From positions 9,986 through 73,985 of the forward strand of contig JAEZOA010000043.1 in assembly GCA_023441625.1 (NCBI GenBank): DNA of 64,000 nucleotides, written 5' to 3'. The notes beneath the pieces are model-generated. The model was not told where the DNA came from and did no database searches. It was given only the letters and a program-made list of their open reading frames with translations. The stretch is from Bacillota bacterium (lineage in GTDB: Bacteria > Bacillota > Clostridia > Acetivibrionales > DSM-1351). Position 1 is the first letter of the stretch; every line of letters starts with the position of its first letter. Both the position numbers and the translations under genes were made by a program. This document shows, in pieces, positions 1-9,836 of this stretch.

Positions 1-18
1 GTTCAATGATTTCATATT

Positions 19-47
19 AAAATGCAGACATGTTTTCTGCATTTTTT
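19..47 (+). terminator. Intrinsic terminator of an upstream gene
   Basis: A 10-bp perfect stem (19-28 with 36-45) with a 7-nt loop ends in a T run. It probably ends a gene lying before the window; a feoA-type gene would be the usual neighbour, but it is not visible here. Confidence 0.7.
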
Positions 48-57
48 AAGGTCCTCG

Positions 58-75
58 GGTTAGTATAGACTAACC
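58..75. promoter_or_regulatory. Inverted repeat upstream of feoB, possible metal-regulator operator
   Basis: A perfect 7-bp inverted repeat, GGTTAGT and ACTAACC around a 4-nt centre, sits about 57 nt before the feoB start. The half-sites resemble those of DtxR-family operators, but the spacing is wider than in the classic 19-bp site. The assignment to an iron or manganese regulator is inference. Confidence 0.4.
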
Positions 76-131
76 TTGTATTTGATTTTAAGTTTGTAGT
101 TGTTAACCACGTTTATAAGGAGGCTAATATA

Positions 132-2288
132 ATGTCAATTAAAATTGCGCTTGCAGGTAATCCAAATTCCGGCAAGACAACACTTTTTAATGCATTGACT
201 GGTTCTAACCAATTTGTTGGTAACTGGCCAGGTGTAACTGTTGAAAAAAAAGAGGGAAAACTAAAAAACCATAAAGATGTAGTTATTATGGACCTACCTG
301 GTATCTACTCCCTTTCTCCATATACTCTCGAGGAAGTGGTAGCAAGAAACTGCCTGATTACTGAGCAGCCAGATGTAATTCTAAATATTATCGACGGAAC
401 TAATATGGAGCGTAACCTGTATCTCACTACACAGCTTACAGAGCTAGGAATTCCGACGATAGTAGCAATAAATATGATGGATGTTGTTGCAAAAAATGGC
501 GACAAAATCTATATAGATGAACTATCTAAGACTCTTGGATGCCCAGTTATGGAGATTTCGGCACTAAAAGGAACAGGTATTACTGAAGTGGCACAAAAAG
601 CAGTCCTTCTTGCCAATAGTAAAACTAAAATGATCCCGCAGCACAGCTTCTGTGGTAGTGTAGAACATGCAATTGCTCATATTGAGGAAGCTATCAATGG
701 TATGATACCAGAAAGCCAGCAGCGTTGGTTCGCAGTGAAAATATTCGAGCGTGACGAAAAAATTCTGGAGAAGCTCAAATTAGATGCTTCACTAAGAGCT
801 CATATTGAAGAGGACATTATATCCTGCGAAAACGAAATGGACGATGACTCTGAAAGTATCATAACAAATGAGAGATATTTATATATCTCCTCTATCATAA
901 AAAAATGTTACTATAAAAAGAACAAAGGTAAGCTATCTTCTTCAGATAAGATTGATAGGGTTGTTACCAACCGTTGGCTTGCACTTCCTATTTTTGCAAT
1001 AGTGATGTTTGCTGTATATTTTGTTTCTGTAACAACAGTTGGAGCATGGGTGACTGACTGGACAAACGATGTGCTTTTTGGTGAAATTATTCCTCCAGCA
1101 GTTGAGAGTTTCCTCGTATCCATCGGCTGTGCAGATTGGTTACAAGGCTTAATCCTAGATGGTATTATAGGTGGTGTAGGAGCAGTGCTTGGCTTTGTAC
1201 CGCAGATGCTAATATTGTTCGCACTCCTTGCCTTTTTAGAAGCATGTGGCTATATGGCTCGTATTGCCTTCATAATGGACAGAATTTTCCGTAAATTTGG
1301 TCTTTCAGGCAAGTCCTTTATCCCAATGTTAATTGGTACTGGATGTGGTGTTCCAGGAATTATGGCATCCCGTACCATTGAGAATGACCGTGACCGTAAA
1401 ATGACCATAATAACAACTACCTTTATCCCATGTGGGGCCAAGCTCCCGATTATTGCCTTAATTGCAGGTGCACTGTTCAGCGGTGCATGGTGGGTAGCTC
1501 CTAGTGCTTACTTTGTAGGAATTGTTTCCATTATCTGCTCTGGTATTATTCTAAAGAAAACTAAATTGTTTTCTGGCGACCCTGCCCCTTTCGTTATGGA
1601 GATGCCGGCATATCATATGCCCACCTTCAGTAATGTTATGAGAAGTATGTGGGAGCGTGGATGGAGCTTTATTAAGAAGGCAGGTACTATTATACTACTT
1701 TCCACAATTTTGGTGTGGTTTGCTTCAAACTTTGGTATAGTTGATGGAAAATTTGGAATGGTAGAGGATCTTTCAAATGGATTTCTTGCTAAAATCGGCA
1801 GTGCTATTGCCTGGATATTTATACCTCTTGGATGGGGTAACTGGCAGTCTGCTGTAGCTACTATTACAGGATTCATTGCTAAAGAAAATGTTGTAGGTAC
1901 TTTTGGAGTACTATACGGTTTTGCAGAGGTTGCTGAAGATGGCACAGAGATTTGGAGTTCACTAGCATCTAGCTTTACTACTGTAGCTGCTTATTCCTTC
2001 CTTGTATTTAATCTTTTATGTGCTCCATGCTTTGCAGCTATAGGTGCTATAAGGCGAGAAATGAATAATGCAAAGTGGACATTGTTTGCCATCGGGTATC
2101 AGACCATTTTTGCTTATGTAGTGGCTTTATGTATATATCAGTTTGGAAATCTGTTTACTGGCAAGGGCTTTGGAATAGGTACTATAGCTGCGCTGATTAT
2201 TGTGGCTGGCTTCGTGTATTTACTTCTGCGTCCAAACAAAAATGACAAAACACTTAATTCCGATTCATCAGTAAAGGCAAACGCTTAA
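132..2288 (+). CDS. feoB: Ferrous iron transport protein B
   Basis: This is the GTPase-permease that imports Fe(II) across the cytoplasmic membrane of anaerobes. The N-terminal G domain shows G1 GNPNSGKT (residues 9-16), G3 DLPG (54-57) and G4 NMMD (114-117). The membrane domain from about residue 280 carries the two family gate motifs, GTGCGVPG and PCGAKLP. At 718 aa it is of usual length and looks complete. The start follows a clear AAGGAGG site at 117-124. A small Cys-rich membrane protein follows 22 nt later. No separate feoA lies directly upstream within the window; the upstream gene ends at a terminator. Confidence 0.97.
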   Translation: MSIKIALAGNPNSGKTTLFNALTGSNQFVGNWPGVTVEKKEGKLKNHKDVVIMDLPGIYSLSPYTLEEVVARNCLITEQPDVILNIIDGTNMERNLYLTTQLTELGIPTIVAINMMDVVAKNGDKIYIDELSKTLGCPVMEISALKGTGITEVAQKAVLLANSKTKMIPQHSFCGSVEHAIAHIEEAINGMIPESQQRWFAVKIFERDEKILEKLKLDASLRAHIEEDIISCENEMDDDSESIITNERYLYISSIIKKCYYKKNKGKLSSSDKIDRVVTNRWLALPIFAIVMFAVYFVSVTTVGAWVTDWTNDVLFGEIIPPAVESFLVSIGCADWLQGLILDGIIGGVGAVLGFVPQMLILFALLAFLEACGYMARIAFIMDRIFRKFGLSGKSFIPMLIGTGCGVPGIMASRTIENDRDRKMTIITTTFIPCGAKLPIIALIAGALFSGAWWVAPSAYFVGIVSIICSGIILKKTKLFSGDPAPFVMEMPAYHMPTFSNVMRSMWERGWSFIKKAGTIILLSTILVWFASNFGIVDGKFGMVEDLSNGFLAKIGSAIAWIFIPLGWGNWQSAVATITGFIAKENVVGTFGVLYGFAEVAEDGTEIWSSLASSFTTVAAYSFLVFNLLCAPCFAAIGAIRREMNNAKWTLFAIGYQTIFAYVVALCIYQFGNLFTGKGFGIGTIAALIIVAGFVYLLLRPNKNDKTLNSDSSVKANA

Positions 2289-2310
2289 TTCCTGAAAGGA
2301 GGAATTCTAT

Positions 2311-2481
2311 ATGCTACAATTTATAACTGAAAATATTGCAACTATTATAATTTCTGTATTGCTTCTGGCAGTAGTATTCTTTATAGTCAGAAAGCTTGTC
2401 AGAGATAAAAAAAATGGAAAAAGCGCGGGTTGTGGCTGTAGTTGTTCAGGCTGCTCGGGTTCTTCCGAATGTCATAAATAG
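2311..2481 (+). CDS. FeoB-associated Cys-rich membrane protein
   Basis: A 56-residue protein with one N-terminal membrane helix (about residues 8-27), a short basic stretch, then a Cys-rich tail containing CGCSCSGC and a final Cys-His pair. Small proteins of this layout, placed directly behind feoB, form the FeoB-associated Cys-rich family in Firmicutes. A strong AAAGGAGG site lies 9 nt before the ATG. It shares the feoB transcript and is followed by a strong terminator. A role in handling iron at the FeoB pore is likely from context but not shown. Confidence 0.9.
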   Translation: MLQFITENIATIIISVLLLAVVFFIVRKLVRDKKNGKSAGCGCSCSGCSGSSECHK

Positions 2482-2519
2482 TAATGTGTGTTTATATTTT
2501 AATCACAATCTGATTGCTG

Positions 2520-2572
2520 AAAGGGCTGGTCATATATGGATGTGCATAATCCATATATGACCAGCCCTTTTA
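2520..2572. terminator. Long bidirectional terminator between feo genes and sbcC
   Basis: A stem of more than 20 bp (2520-2542 with 2550-2572) with A and T runs at its two sides lies between convergent genes, so it can end transcription in both directions. Confidence 0.9.
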
Positions 2573-2623
2573 TTAGGTTAGTGTGTGACGGAACAAATAT
2601 ACTGTTAATAAAACCGTAGAACA

Positions 2624-5600
2624 TTATATAATGAATTTCGCAAAGCTTCCTTCCTTTTGAGGGAATATTTCTAAAACACTCTTAATTCTCTCTTTTAGCT
2701 CCTGAACATGAGAAATAACACCAACTAATCTCCCCGTTTTTTGAATGGCTACAAGGCACTCTATTGCGCTATCAAGGGATTCTGGGTCAAGGGAGCCAAA
2801 GCCTTCATCAACAAATAGTGTATCTAAGCTTATCCCGCCAGAATACGACTGAACCACATCAGCTAAGCCAAGCGCCAATGCAAGTGATGCCTTAAAGCCC
2901 TCTCCTCCTGAAAGGGTTCTGACATGCCTTGCTTTACCTGTATAATTGTCGAATACCTCCAGCTCAAGCCCCTGTTGAGCGCGACCCTTTCCTTTATCTT
3001 CTTTTCGCTTTAAAAGATATCTGGAGCCTGTCATTTTATCAAGCCTATGGTTTGCTGCGATAATTATTTCATCAAAATATGCAGCTAATACATACCTTTC
3101 AAAGGTAATTCTTTGTGTATTATCTCCTCTAGCCACCCTTGATAGCTCTCCAATAATTTTATATTTTTCCTCATAGCTCTTCAGCTCTCCTAAAACACTA
3201 TTTAATTGCTGCAGTGTCTTTGAGTTGTTTGCATATCTGGAAAACACAAGGTTATAGCTGTCCTGTAGCTCGCTTTGCTCCTCAAGCAGCAAGTTATACT
3301 TAATATCCAATTCCTCAATATCTTGAAGCACAAGCTCCTTTGTTTCCTCCTCTAAATGTGCCAGCATATCTCTAAGAGAACTTAATTTCTGATAAAAAGC
3401 ACTTATTTCCTCTTGTAAGACAGCTATCTCATCCTGAGATCTCTTCATTTTGAGGTAATGTTCATAGCTCTCAAAGTTCTCACTAAGGAGTTTTTTATTT
3501 AAAAGCAGCTCCAGTCCTTCACTCTCCTCTTTGCTCTCCTTTAAGGAAGTAAACTTGATAGCCACTTCTTTTTCTGAATTGATAAATGCCTCCTTTGCAA
3601 GCTCAGCAGCCCGCTCAGCATTTTTGTACTCTGTCTCAAGGTTTAAGATAGCGCGCTTCATTTCATCTAATCTGGCATTTAGCTTAGCAGCAGAACGAAT
3701 GTCCTGGGGAACCTCCCTTTCAATGCTGTCAATAACCGTACTAAGCCTTGCAAGTTCTTCTGAAGCAATTAATTTTTGTGTAGTCCAACTACTTAAGACT
3801 TCCTCTAGCTTATTAATTTTTTCCTCTGTTTCTTTATATTCAACTTCAAAGAACTGCTTTTTATTTACAAAAGCTGTTTTTTCTTTATACTTTGAAATTA
3901 ATTCTAAGGTCACAGCTTTTAGCTCTGCTCCCATTTTGTTTATTGCTTTTTGAATTTCTTCAAGGCCGTTTTTAGACAAGTCACTATTTTTTATTGCAAA
4001 GATACTCTCTGATGCTTGAAGTACATCTTCTGGATTTTCTGGTTTTTCTGTAACCGTGCTAAGGGAGGTAAGTGCTGATATCCTGTTTTTTATTTCAAGC
4101 TTTTTACTCTCAAGGTTTCCATGCAGAGCAGAAAGAATCTTCATTTTGTCAGTTCTTTGCTCACTCATGGTTGCATGTTGTAGCTTCAAGATCTTCAGCT
4201 GCTCTTCACCAGGAATATTCTCTAGCACCCTTGCTGGCCTTGGATGCTCTAATGCTCCACAAACGGGGCAAGGTACATCTTCTTGTAGCGTTTGTGCTAA
4301 TATACCTGCTTGTCCACGAATATAATTATCCTCTAGCTGTTCAAGCTCTGTTCTAAAATCTACAAATTTCACATCAAAGGCTTCAAAATCCGCTTTGTCG
4401 CTCTCATATATCTCAGTTTGTTCTATATATGAGCCAATGAGTTTATTAGTAGTATCTAATTCAACTAAATATTTCTTGTTCTCTGATATTTCTTTATCAA
4501 ATCTGGCACACTCAGACTCTGTTGAATAAAGAACCTTAAGGTTTTCTTCCTGTTCTTTATAGCTTTTCTTAGCTATATCTAATTCTTTCTGAGACTTCTC
4601 TAAGGTATTAATTATTTCCTGACTCTGCAATTTTGTAACTTCGAGGGCTTGCCTGCTTTTTTCGTACTGAATAACCTTTGGCAGCATATTATTTAAAAGG
4701 GATAGCTCCGCTTCATATTTCTTCCTGATGGGCTCCCTTTCCTTTTCTGTATTTAGCAGTATTTTACCCTTCTCGTACTCTTTATTGTTTTTTTCAGTTT
4801 GTTGCTTGGCAAAAGCTAATTCACTAGTTTTCACTTCAATACTCTGCTTCGACCTTTTCAACTGCTCATCAACCTCACTGATTGGAAGTGCTTTTCTTGC
4901 AAATGTTAAGCTTATTTCCTTTTGTTTAAATTCCTCTATTCTAGTGGAAGCCTGAGTATATTCCTGACTTATTTGCTCTTTATCCCTGAGTTTCTTATTT
5001 ATCTCAGTGCTCTTTGCTATTTTTTCCTTGATAATCCCCTGATTTGCTGTGACTTTCTCCAGCTGAGCCTTAAAAAATTGTATTTGTTTATCATCCTTCT
5101 CAGCTATTTTCCCTACTTCTGCAATAAACCACTCTACATTTATATTTTTACTAGCTCTAGTTTCTTCAAGGGTTTGATCTCCTGCTAAATCTAAGTGCTT
5201 TATATGTGTATCAATTTCTGTCTTAATATCATGGACAGCCTTATATACCTTCTTGCTCTCATCTTCAAGCCTCCTTTGAATCTCGGCAAAGCCCTCAGTT
5301 CCAAATATTTTTCTGAAGATAAGTTCACGCTCACTACTATCAGCCTCTAAAAGCCTTCTGAATTCTCCCTGTGGCAGCATAACTATTTGCTTAAATTGAG
5401 ATTTATTTATTCCCAAAAGCTCATTAATTTTTTCATCTACGCTTAAAATTTTCGTTATAAGTGATCCGTCAGGCATAAGTAGCTCTGCATCAGCATTTCT
5501 AGTTGTAAATCCCTCACCTCTGAGCTTTCTTTGCTCTTGCTGAGGTAGCCTACGTATTTTATAGGTATTTCCTCTTAGCTCAAATACAAGTTCCACAAAG

Positions 5601-5827
5601 GTCTCAGCATCCTGCAGCGCAAAGTCACTCCTAAAGCTATCTCTATCACGACTGCTTCCAGAAGGTTCACCAAAGAGAGCAAAGCTTATGGCATCAAAAA
5701 TTGTTGTCTTACCAGAACCTGTTGGCCCAGAGATAACAAAAATTTGTTCTTTTAGATTGGAAAAGTCTATTTCCTGAACACCTGCATATGGACCAAATGC
5801 GCTGATTGTAAGCTTTAGTGGCTTCAT
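2624..5827 (-). CDS. sbcC: Exonuclease SbcCD, subunit SbcC
   Basis: Large SMC/Rad50-like ATPase that works with SbcD to cut hairpins and DNA ends. Walker A GPTGSGKTT is at residues 34-42, a long coiled coil is split by a zinc-hook CPVCG near residue 520, and the C-terminal half of the ATPase has the signature LSGGEGFKASLALALG (about 970) and Walker B LFVDEGFGSLD (about 1005). The length of 1067 aa fits the family. Its ATG directly follows the stop codon of sbcD with no gap, so the two are translationally coupled. Confidence 0.97.
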   Translation of the reverse strand: MKPLKLTISAFGPYAGVQEIDFSNLKEQIFVISGPTGSGKTTIFDAISFALFGEPSGSSRDRDSFRSDFALQDAETFVELVFELRGNTYKIRRLPQQEQRKLRGEGFTTRNADAELLMPDGSLITKILSVDEKINELLGINKSQFKQIVMLPQGEFRRLLEADSSERELIFRKIFGTEGFAEIQRRLEDESKKVYKAVHDIKTEIDTHIKHLDLAGDQTLEETRASKNINVEWFIAEVGKIAEKDDKQIQFFKAQLEKVTANQGIIKEKIAKSTEINKKLRDKEQISQEYTQASTRIEEFKQKEISLTFARKALPISEVDEQLKRSKQSIEVKTSELAFAKQQTEKNNKEYEKGKILLNTEKEREPIRKKYEAELSLLNNMLPKVIQYEKSRQALEVTKLQSQEIINTLEKSQKELDIAKKSYKEQEENLKVLYSTESECARFDKEISENKKYLVELDTTNKLIGSYIEQTEIYESDKADFEAFDVKFVDFRTELEQLEDNYIRGQAGILAQTLQEDVPCPVCGALEHPRPARVLENIPGEEQLKILKLQHATMSEQRTDKMKILSALHGNLESKKLEIKNRISALTSLSTVTEKPENPEDVLQASESIFAIKNSDLSKNGLEEIQKAINKMGAELKAVTLELISKYKEKTAFVNKKQFFEVEYKETEEKINKLEEVLSSWTTQKLIASEELARLSTVIDSIEREVPQDIRSAAKLNARLDEMKRAILNLETEYKNAERAAELAKEAFINSEKEVAIKFTSLKESKEESEGLELLLNKKLLSENFESYEHYLKMKRSQDEIAVLQEEISAFYQKLSSLRDMLAHLEEETKELVLQDIEELDIKYNLLLEEQSELQDSYNLVFSRYANNSKTLQQLNSVLGELKSYEEKYKIIGELSRVARGDNTQRITFERYVLAAYFDEIIIAANHRLDKMTGSRYLLKRKEDKGKGRAQQGLELEVFDNYTGKARHVRTLSGGEGFKASLALALGLADVVQSYSGGISLDTLFVDEGFGSLDPESLDSAIECLVAIQKTGRLVGVISHVQELKERIKSVLEIFPQKEGSFAKFII

Positions 5828-6991
5828 TTAAACACCTTCCCTATCTACCTCTCCTATAATCCTTGCCATAATTTTATTTGCCTCTTCTCCTAAAGGCTCG
5901 CCCTGTATAGAAGCATAAAACTCTCTAAACAGCTCCAGCTTGGATTTTCCTTTATATCCATCTGTGGCGGAGGTTTTGCTTTCCTCTCTTTGATTCACGC
6001 TTTCTTTTGTCAGTCCCATTATATTTGGATAAACTGTCCGTAGCTTTGAAATTGGGTCAATAAGCTCACCCTTATCGGTTAGAATAGCATAAACATAGTC
6101 CTCAGGATTAGCAGCCTTATATATTTCAGGACTTAGTAATTCATCTATTGGCCCTTTTATAATTCTCATATCCTTTTTAGGAATAAGTGGAGCCAGCCTT
6201 GTCTCAATACTACCTGTTCCATCAAGCTCAATAATATTTACACCTTTTTTTTGATTTACCTCAGAAAAAGAATACTTAAGTAGCGAACCCGAATATCGAA
6301 CATTGTCGGCACCAGCTCTTTGCGGTGCATGCAAATGTCCCAGAGCTGTATAATTAAACATGCTGAAATAACAAGAGTTCACAAAGTCAGTACCACCAAT
6401 ACTCAATGGCCTTTCAGATTCTGATGTATGCTGTGTCTCTCCCCCTAAATGAGTTATATATCCATGTGTAATCATAACATTTCTCTCATTTGAATTTATG
6501 GCTTGTCCTATGTTGTCAATAATTCTCTTCATTGCTGCATCATGTGTAGATATCTGATTATCATCAAATATATGCCGTACAATCCTTGGATCTGTATATG
6601 GCAGCATATAAAAATTTACTGGGCCAGTGGAATCCTGTAGTGTAATGCAAGGAGTCTCTCCATCAAAAACACCTACAATATGAAGACCATTATTAGTAAG
6701 AATTTTATTTGCAAAGGATAATCTTTCTGCGCTGTCATGGTTTCCTGAAATGGCGAGAATAGGAACCTTCAGCTCCAGCAGCAGCTTATTAAATATCGAA
6801 TCAATTAATTCCACTGCCTCTACAGGAGGTATACTTCTATCATATATATCACCTGCAATAATAAGTGCGTTTGGCTTTTCCTGCTCTATTATTGAAACGA
6901 GCTGCTCTAATACATGTCTCTGTTCCTCAAGCATGCTAAACTCATTTACTATTTTTCCAATATGCCAGTCTCCAGTGTGAATTATTTTCAT
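5828..6991 (-). CDS. sbcD: Exonuclease SbcCD, subunit SbcD
   Basis: Mre11-type metallophosphoesterase nuclease, partner of SbcC in DNA end and hairpin processing. Metal-binding motifs are in order: D8 and H10 in TGDWHIG, D48 in GDIYDR, N84-H85-D86 in GNHD, then THGY and GHLHAP. At 387 aa the protein is complete. It lies 15 nt downstream of the diacylglycerol kinase gene and abuts sbcC, which suggests one transcript for all three. Confidence 0.97.
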   Translation of the reverse strand: MKIIHTGDWHIGKIVNEFSMLEEQRHVLEQLVSIIEQEKPNALIIAGDIYDRSIPPVEAVELIDSIFNKLLLELKVPILAISGNHDSAERLSFANKILTNNGLHIVGVFDGETPCITLQDSTGPVNFYMLPYTDPRIVRHIFDDNQISTHDAAMKRIIDNIGQAINSNERNVMITHGYITHLGGETQHTSESERPLSIGGTDFVNSCYFSMFNYTALGHLHAPQRAGADNVRYSGSLLKYSFSEVNQKKGVNIIELDGTGSIETRLAPLIPKKDMRIIKGPIDELLSPEIYKAANPEDYVYAILTDKGELIDPISKLRTVYPNIMGLTKESVNQREESKTSATDGYKGKSKLELFREFYASIQGEPLGEEANKIMARIIGEVDREGV

Positions 6992-7006
6992 GTTGCCGTT
7001 TCCCCT

Positions 7007-7954
7007 TTATAATTTAACAGCTTCTCTTTCCTTCACTCTATCTGTAGCAGAATCTATACTAGAAAAGCCTTCTCTAACTGGAAAAAGTACTTTTATCCCA
7101 TTCTCAATTATCTCAAAAGCTACCGTTTTTGCTGTTACTATCTCACCATCTATATTCAGGCAAAGGTCCTCATCACTCTCAATACTTATTTTCTTGCCCT
7201 TATAAAAGCTAACTTGTTTTAGCTGTGCGTGCTGCCCTTTCATGTACTTGGGAAACAGCCCCAACATCTTAATCCGGCTTAAATCAGTAACCATACATAT
7301 ATCAAACAAACCATCATCTAATTTTGCATCAGGAGTAGGTATTATTCCACCACCATAGTACCTGCCATTAGCTATTGCTGCAAGTATGGCCTTAAGTTTT
7401 ATCTTTTTACCATCAATATCTATATTTATATTACAAACCTTTTTTATAAAAATAGTATAAATTATTGAAAGTACATATGCCATACTTCCTGTAATTCCCC
7501 GAACCTTCTTAAATTTATCAGCATTAAAAACAACTTCTGCATCAAAGCCGATTGAGGATATATTTATAAAATATTTATCGTTTACCTTAGCCAGGTCAAT
7601 GCTCTTCTCCTCACCATTAATAGTACTCAATATCATATCCTTTATTTCAAAGGGCGTGTGTACGCTTCGAATAAAGTCATTTCCTGAACCTGTAGGTATT
7701 ACTCCCAATACTGATTCTGAACCTGCAATGCCATTTACTATTTCATTAACAGTGCCATCCCCGCCAATGGAATATATCCTGCATTTACCCTGACTGGAAT
7801 ATTCCTTGGCGAGTTCAGTTGCATGACCTGGATACTCTGTAACTCGGATACAAAACTCCTCATCCTTATCCTTAAAATACTCTTCAATAAATGGTATGAG
7901 CCCCAGTGATTTCTCTTTCCCTGCTTTTGGATTTACAATAAAGATATGTTTCAT
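7007..7954 (-). CDS. Diacylglycerol/lipid kinase family protein
   Basis: A 315-aa soluble lipid kinase of the DgkB/YegS type, expected to phosphorylate diacylglycerol or a related lipid at the inner face of the membrane. It opens with FIVNPKAGK, then has the nucleotide-binding GGDGTVNEIVNGI and PTGSGNDF motifs, and ends in a beta-rich C-terminal domain. The start is set at the ATG at 7954 because a GGGGG ribosome binding site lies just before it; the reading frame extends 21 codons further without such support. It precedes sbcD by 15 nt. The exact lipid substrate cannot be read from sequence. Confidence 0.9.
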   Translation of the reverse strand: MKHIFIVNPKAGKEKSLGLIPFIEEYFKDKDEEFCIRVTEYPGHATELAKEYSSQGKCRIYSIGGDGTVNEIVNGIAGSESVLGVIPTGSGNDFIRSVHTPFEIKDMILSTINGEEKSIDLAKVNDKYFINISSIGFDAEVVFNADKFKKVRGITGSMAYVLSIIYTIFIKKVCNINIDIDGKKIKLKAILAAIANGRYYGGGIIPTPDAKLDDGLFDICMVTDLSRIKMLGLFPKYMKGQHAQLKQVSFYKGKKISIESDEDLCLNIDGEIVTAKTVAFEIIENGIKVLFPVREGFSSIDSATDRVKEREAVKL

Positions 7955-8072
7955 ATGGCCCCCATAATAAAAATTTGCACTTGTTATACCAGCTAGTATA
8001 TAAATATATTTTATCATAATCCCTCACAACTACAAAGTGGTGGATATATGCACATATCCTTCTATGTACCAA

Positions 8073-9581
8073 TTAATTTATTCTTTTTAGTCTTATTACA
8101 TTCCATGATAGGCTTTTTACAGTGGCTTTTACATTACCGTCCTCTATAGTTGCATTTCCATTATTAGTCGGTATAACATTATATGGATTTATATTTGTAT
8201 TGGTAGCTTTTACATTACTATTTTCCATTACAATATGCTGGGCCACCTCAAACTCACCAAAACCATTGAGCTCAATATCAAAAGTCAAATCGTTTTCAAC
8301 ATCTTTGTTAACAGCAAATATTGTTATTTCATTATTATCATCACTAATAACAGCTGTAGCATCAATACATGGAACGTCTGTGAAATCCTTACTGTCATAC
8401 TTAGGTGACTTAATAACTGGATTCAAAACTGTTCCTCTTCCATAAATGGAGGTATGTAATAGTGGATAGTATATTATCTGCTTCCACACACTACCGCCTC
8501 TCTCAGTCATTATTGGTGCAATTACATTTACAAGCTGAGCAAGGCATGCAATTTTAACACGATCACAATTTTTGAGAAGAGTAATAAGCATGCTTCCAAC
8601 TACAAGTGCATCCTCAAAGGTGTAGACATCCTCAAGCTTAGAAGGAGCTATTGCCCATCTGTCCTCTTTTTTAGCTTCTTGATCAAAACTATACCAAACA
8701 TTCCATTCATCAAAGGAAAGATTTATTTTTTTGCTGCTACGTTTTTTAGCTTTAACATAATCACAGGTTGCAATTACAGACTTAATAAATGCATCCATAT
8801 CCATTGACCTTGCAAGAAAGTTCTTTGTGTCATTTTCTTTGTTATTGTAATAAGTATGTAAGGAAATGTAATCTACATGGTCATAGGTATTCTCAAGCAC
8901 CGTTGCCTCCCATTGTCCAAAGGTATGCATACCACTACCTGAGCTTCCACATGCAACTAGCTCAAGGGTTGGATCTACCCATTTCATTACCTTTGCTGTC
9001 TCACATGCCAATCTTCCATATTCTTCAGCTGTTTTTGTACCTATTTGCCAGGATCCATCCATTTCATTTCCAAGACACCAGGTTTTAATATTATGTGGTT
9101 GATTATATCCATGTGACTTTCTTAAATCACTCCAATATGTACCTTCTGGGTGATTGCAGTATTCTACTAAATTTCTGGCTGCATCAGCTCCCCTAGTACC
9201 CAGGTTAACTGCCATCATAACCTCTGCTCCAACTTGTTTAGCCCAATGACAGAACTCATTTGTTCCTATAGCATTTGTTTCAGTCACAGTCCATGACAGA
9301 TCCATACGTCTAGGTCTCTTATCAACAGGTCCAACACCATCCTCCCAATTATAGCCCGAAACAAAATTCCCACCAGGATAACGTATTATTGGTATATTTA
9401 ATTCCTTTATTATTTCAGCAACATCCTGACGGAACCCGTATTTATCTGCTGTAGGATGATCTGGCTCATATATGCCTCCATAAACAGCCCTCCCTAAATG
9501 CTCAATAAATGAACCATATATCCTTTTGTCTACTTCACCTATAATGTAATCCTTGTTAAGTATCATCTTTGCGCTACTCAT
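8073..9581 (-). CDS. abfA: Alpha-L-arabinofuranosidase, GH51
   Basis: Intracellular-type glycoside hydrolase family 51 enzyme that releases arabinose from arabinan or arabinoxylan fragments. It has no signal peptide, a TIM-barrel core and a C-terminal beta domain. The acid/base Glu lies in CLGNEMDG (near residue 173) and the nucleophile Glu in FDEWNVW (near 290). The length of 502 aa is typical. The frame could start at GTG 9596, but that codon overlaps the GGAGGAG site that serves the ATG at 9581, so the ATG is chosen. A consensus promoter lies upstream and a regulator gene is divergent. Confidence 0.95.
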   Translation of the reverse strand: MSSAKMILNKDYIIGEVDKRIYGSFIEHLGRAVYGGIYEPDHPTADKYGFRQDVAEIIKELNIPIIRYPGGNFVSGYNWEDGVGPVDKRPRRMDLSWTVTETNAIGTNEFCHWAKQVGAEVMMAVNLGTRGADAARNLVEYCNHPEGTYWSDLRKSHGYNQPHNIKTWCLGNEMDGSWQIGTKTAEEYGRLACETAKVMKWVDPTLELVACGSSGSGMHTFGQWEATVLENTYDHVDYISLHTYYNNKENDTKNFLARSMDMDAFIKSVIATCDYVKAKKRSSKKINLSFDEWNVWYSFDQEAKKEDRWAIAPSKLEDVYTFEDALVVGSMLITLLKNCDRVKIACLAQLVNVIAPIMTERGGSVWKQIIYYPLLHTSIYGRGTVLNPVIKSPKYDSKDFTDVPCIDATAVISDDNNEITIFAVNKDVENDLTFDIELNGFGEFEVAQHIVMENSNVKATNTNINPYNVIPTNNGNATIEDGNVKATVKSLSWNVIRLKRIN

Positions 9582-9596
9582 ACAACTCCTCCTCAC

Positions 9597-9636
9597 GTAT
9601 TAATGTTTTTATTAATTTGTTAACCTATGTATTAAT
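9597..9636. promoter_or_regulatory. Cluster of ATTAAT repeats downstream of the abfA promoter, candidate operator
   Basis: Three palindromic ATTAAT units, two of them in the context GTATTAAT, lie between the abfA minus 10 box and its ribosome binding site. This is where a repressor would block the promoter. Binding by the divergent ArsR-type protein is inference. Confidence 0.35.
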
Positions 9637-9642
9637 AACTAT

Positions 9643-9671
9643 ATAATATCCTTCATCTATTGAGCTGTCAA
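9643..9671 (-). promoter_or_regulatory. Sigma-A promoter of abfA
   Basis: On the minus strand TTGACA (9671-9666) is followed after 17 nt by TATTAT (9648-9643). The start point would be near 9636, about 55 nt before the ATG. Confidence 0.8.
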
Positions 9672-9700
9672 TATATTCAAGAAACTTAATTACTCCTTTG

Positions 9701-9729
9701 TTTACAAAATATGCTTAGTAATTTATACT
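9701..9729 (+). promoter_or_regulatory. Sigma-A promoter of the ArsR-type regulator
   Basis: TTTACA (9701-9706), a 17-nt spacer and TATACT (9724-9729) precede the regulator by about 107 nt. Together with the abfA promoter it forms a divergent control region. Confidence 0.7.
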
Positions 9730-9836
9730 TATATTAGTTTGCATCAGTTTGTTTGTAAAAGTGTATCATGTATTGTATCTTCGAGTCGTTACTATTTGCA
9801 CTAATTCTATTTAATCATATGAAAGGGTATTTGTGA

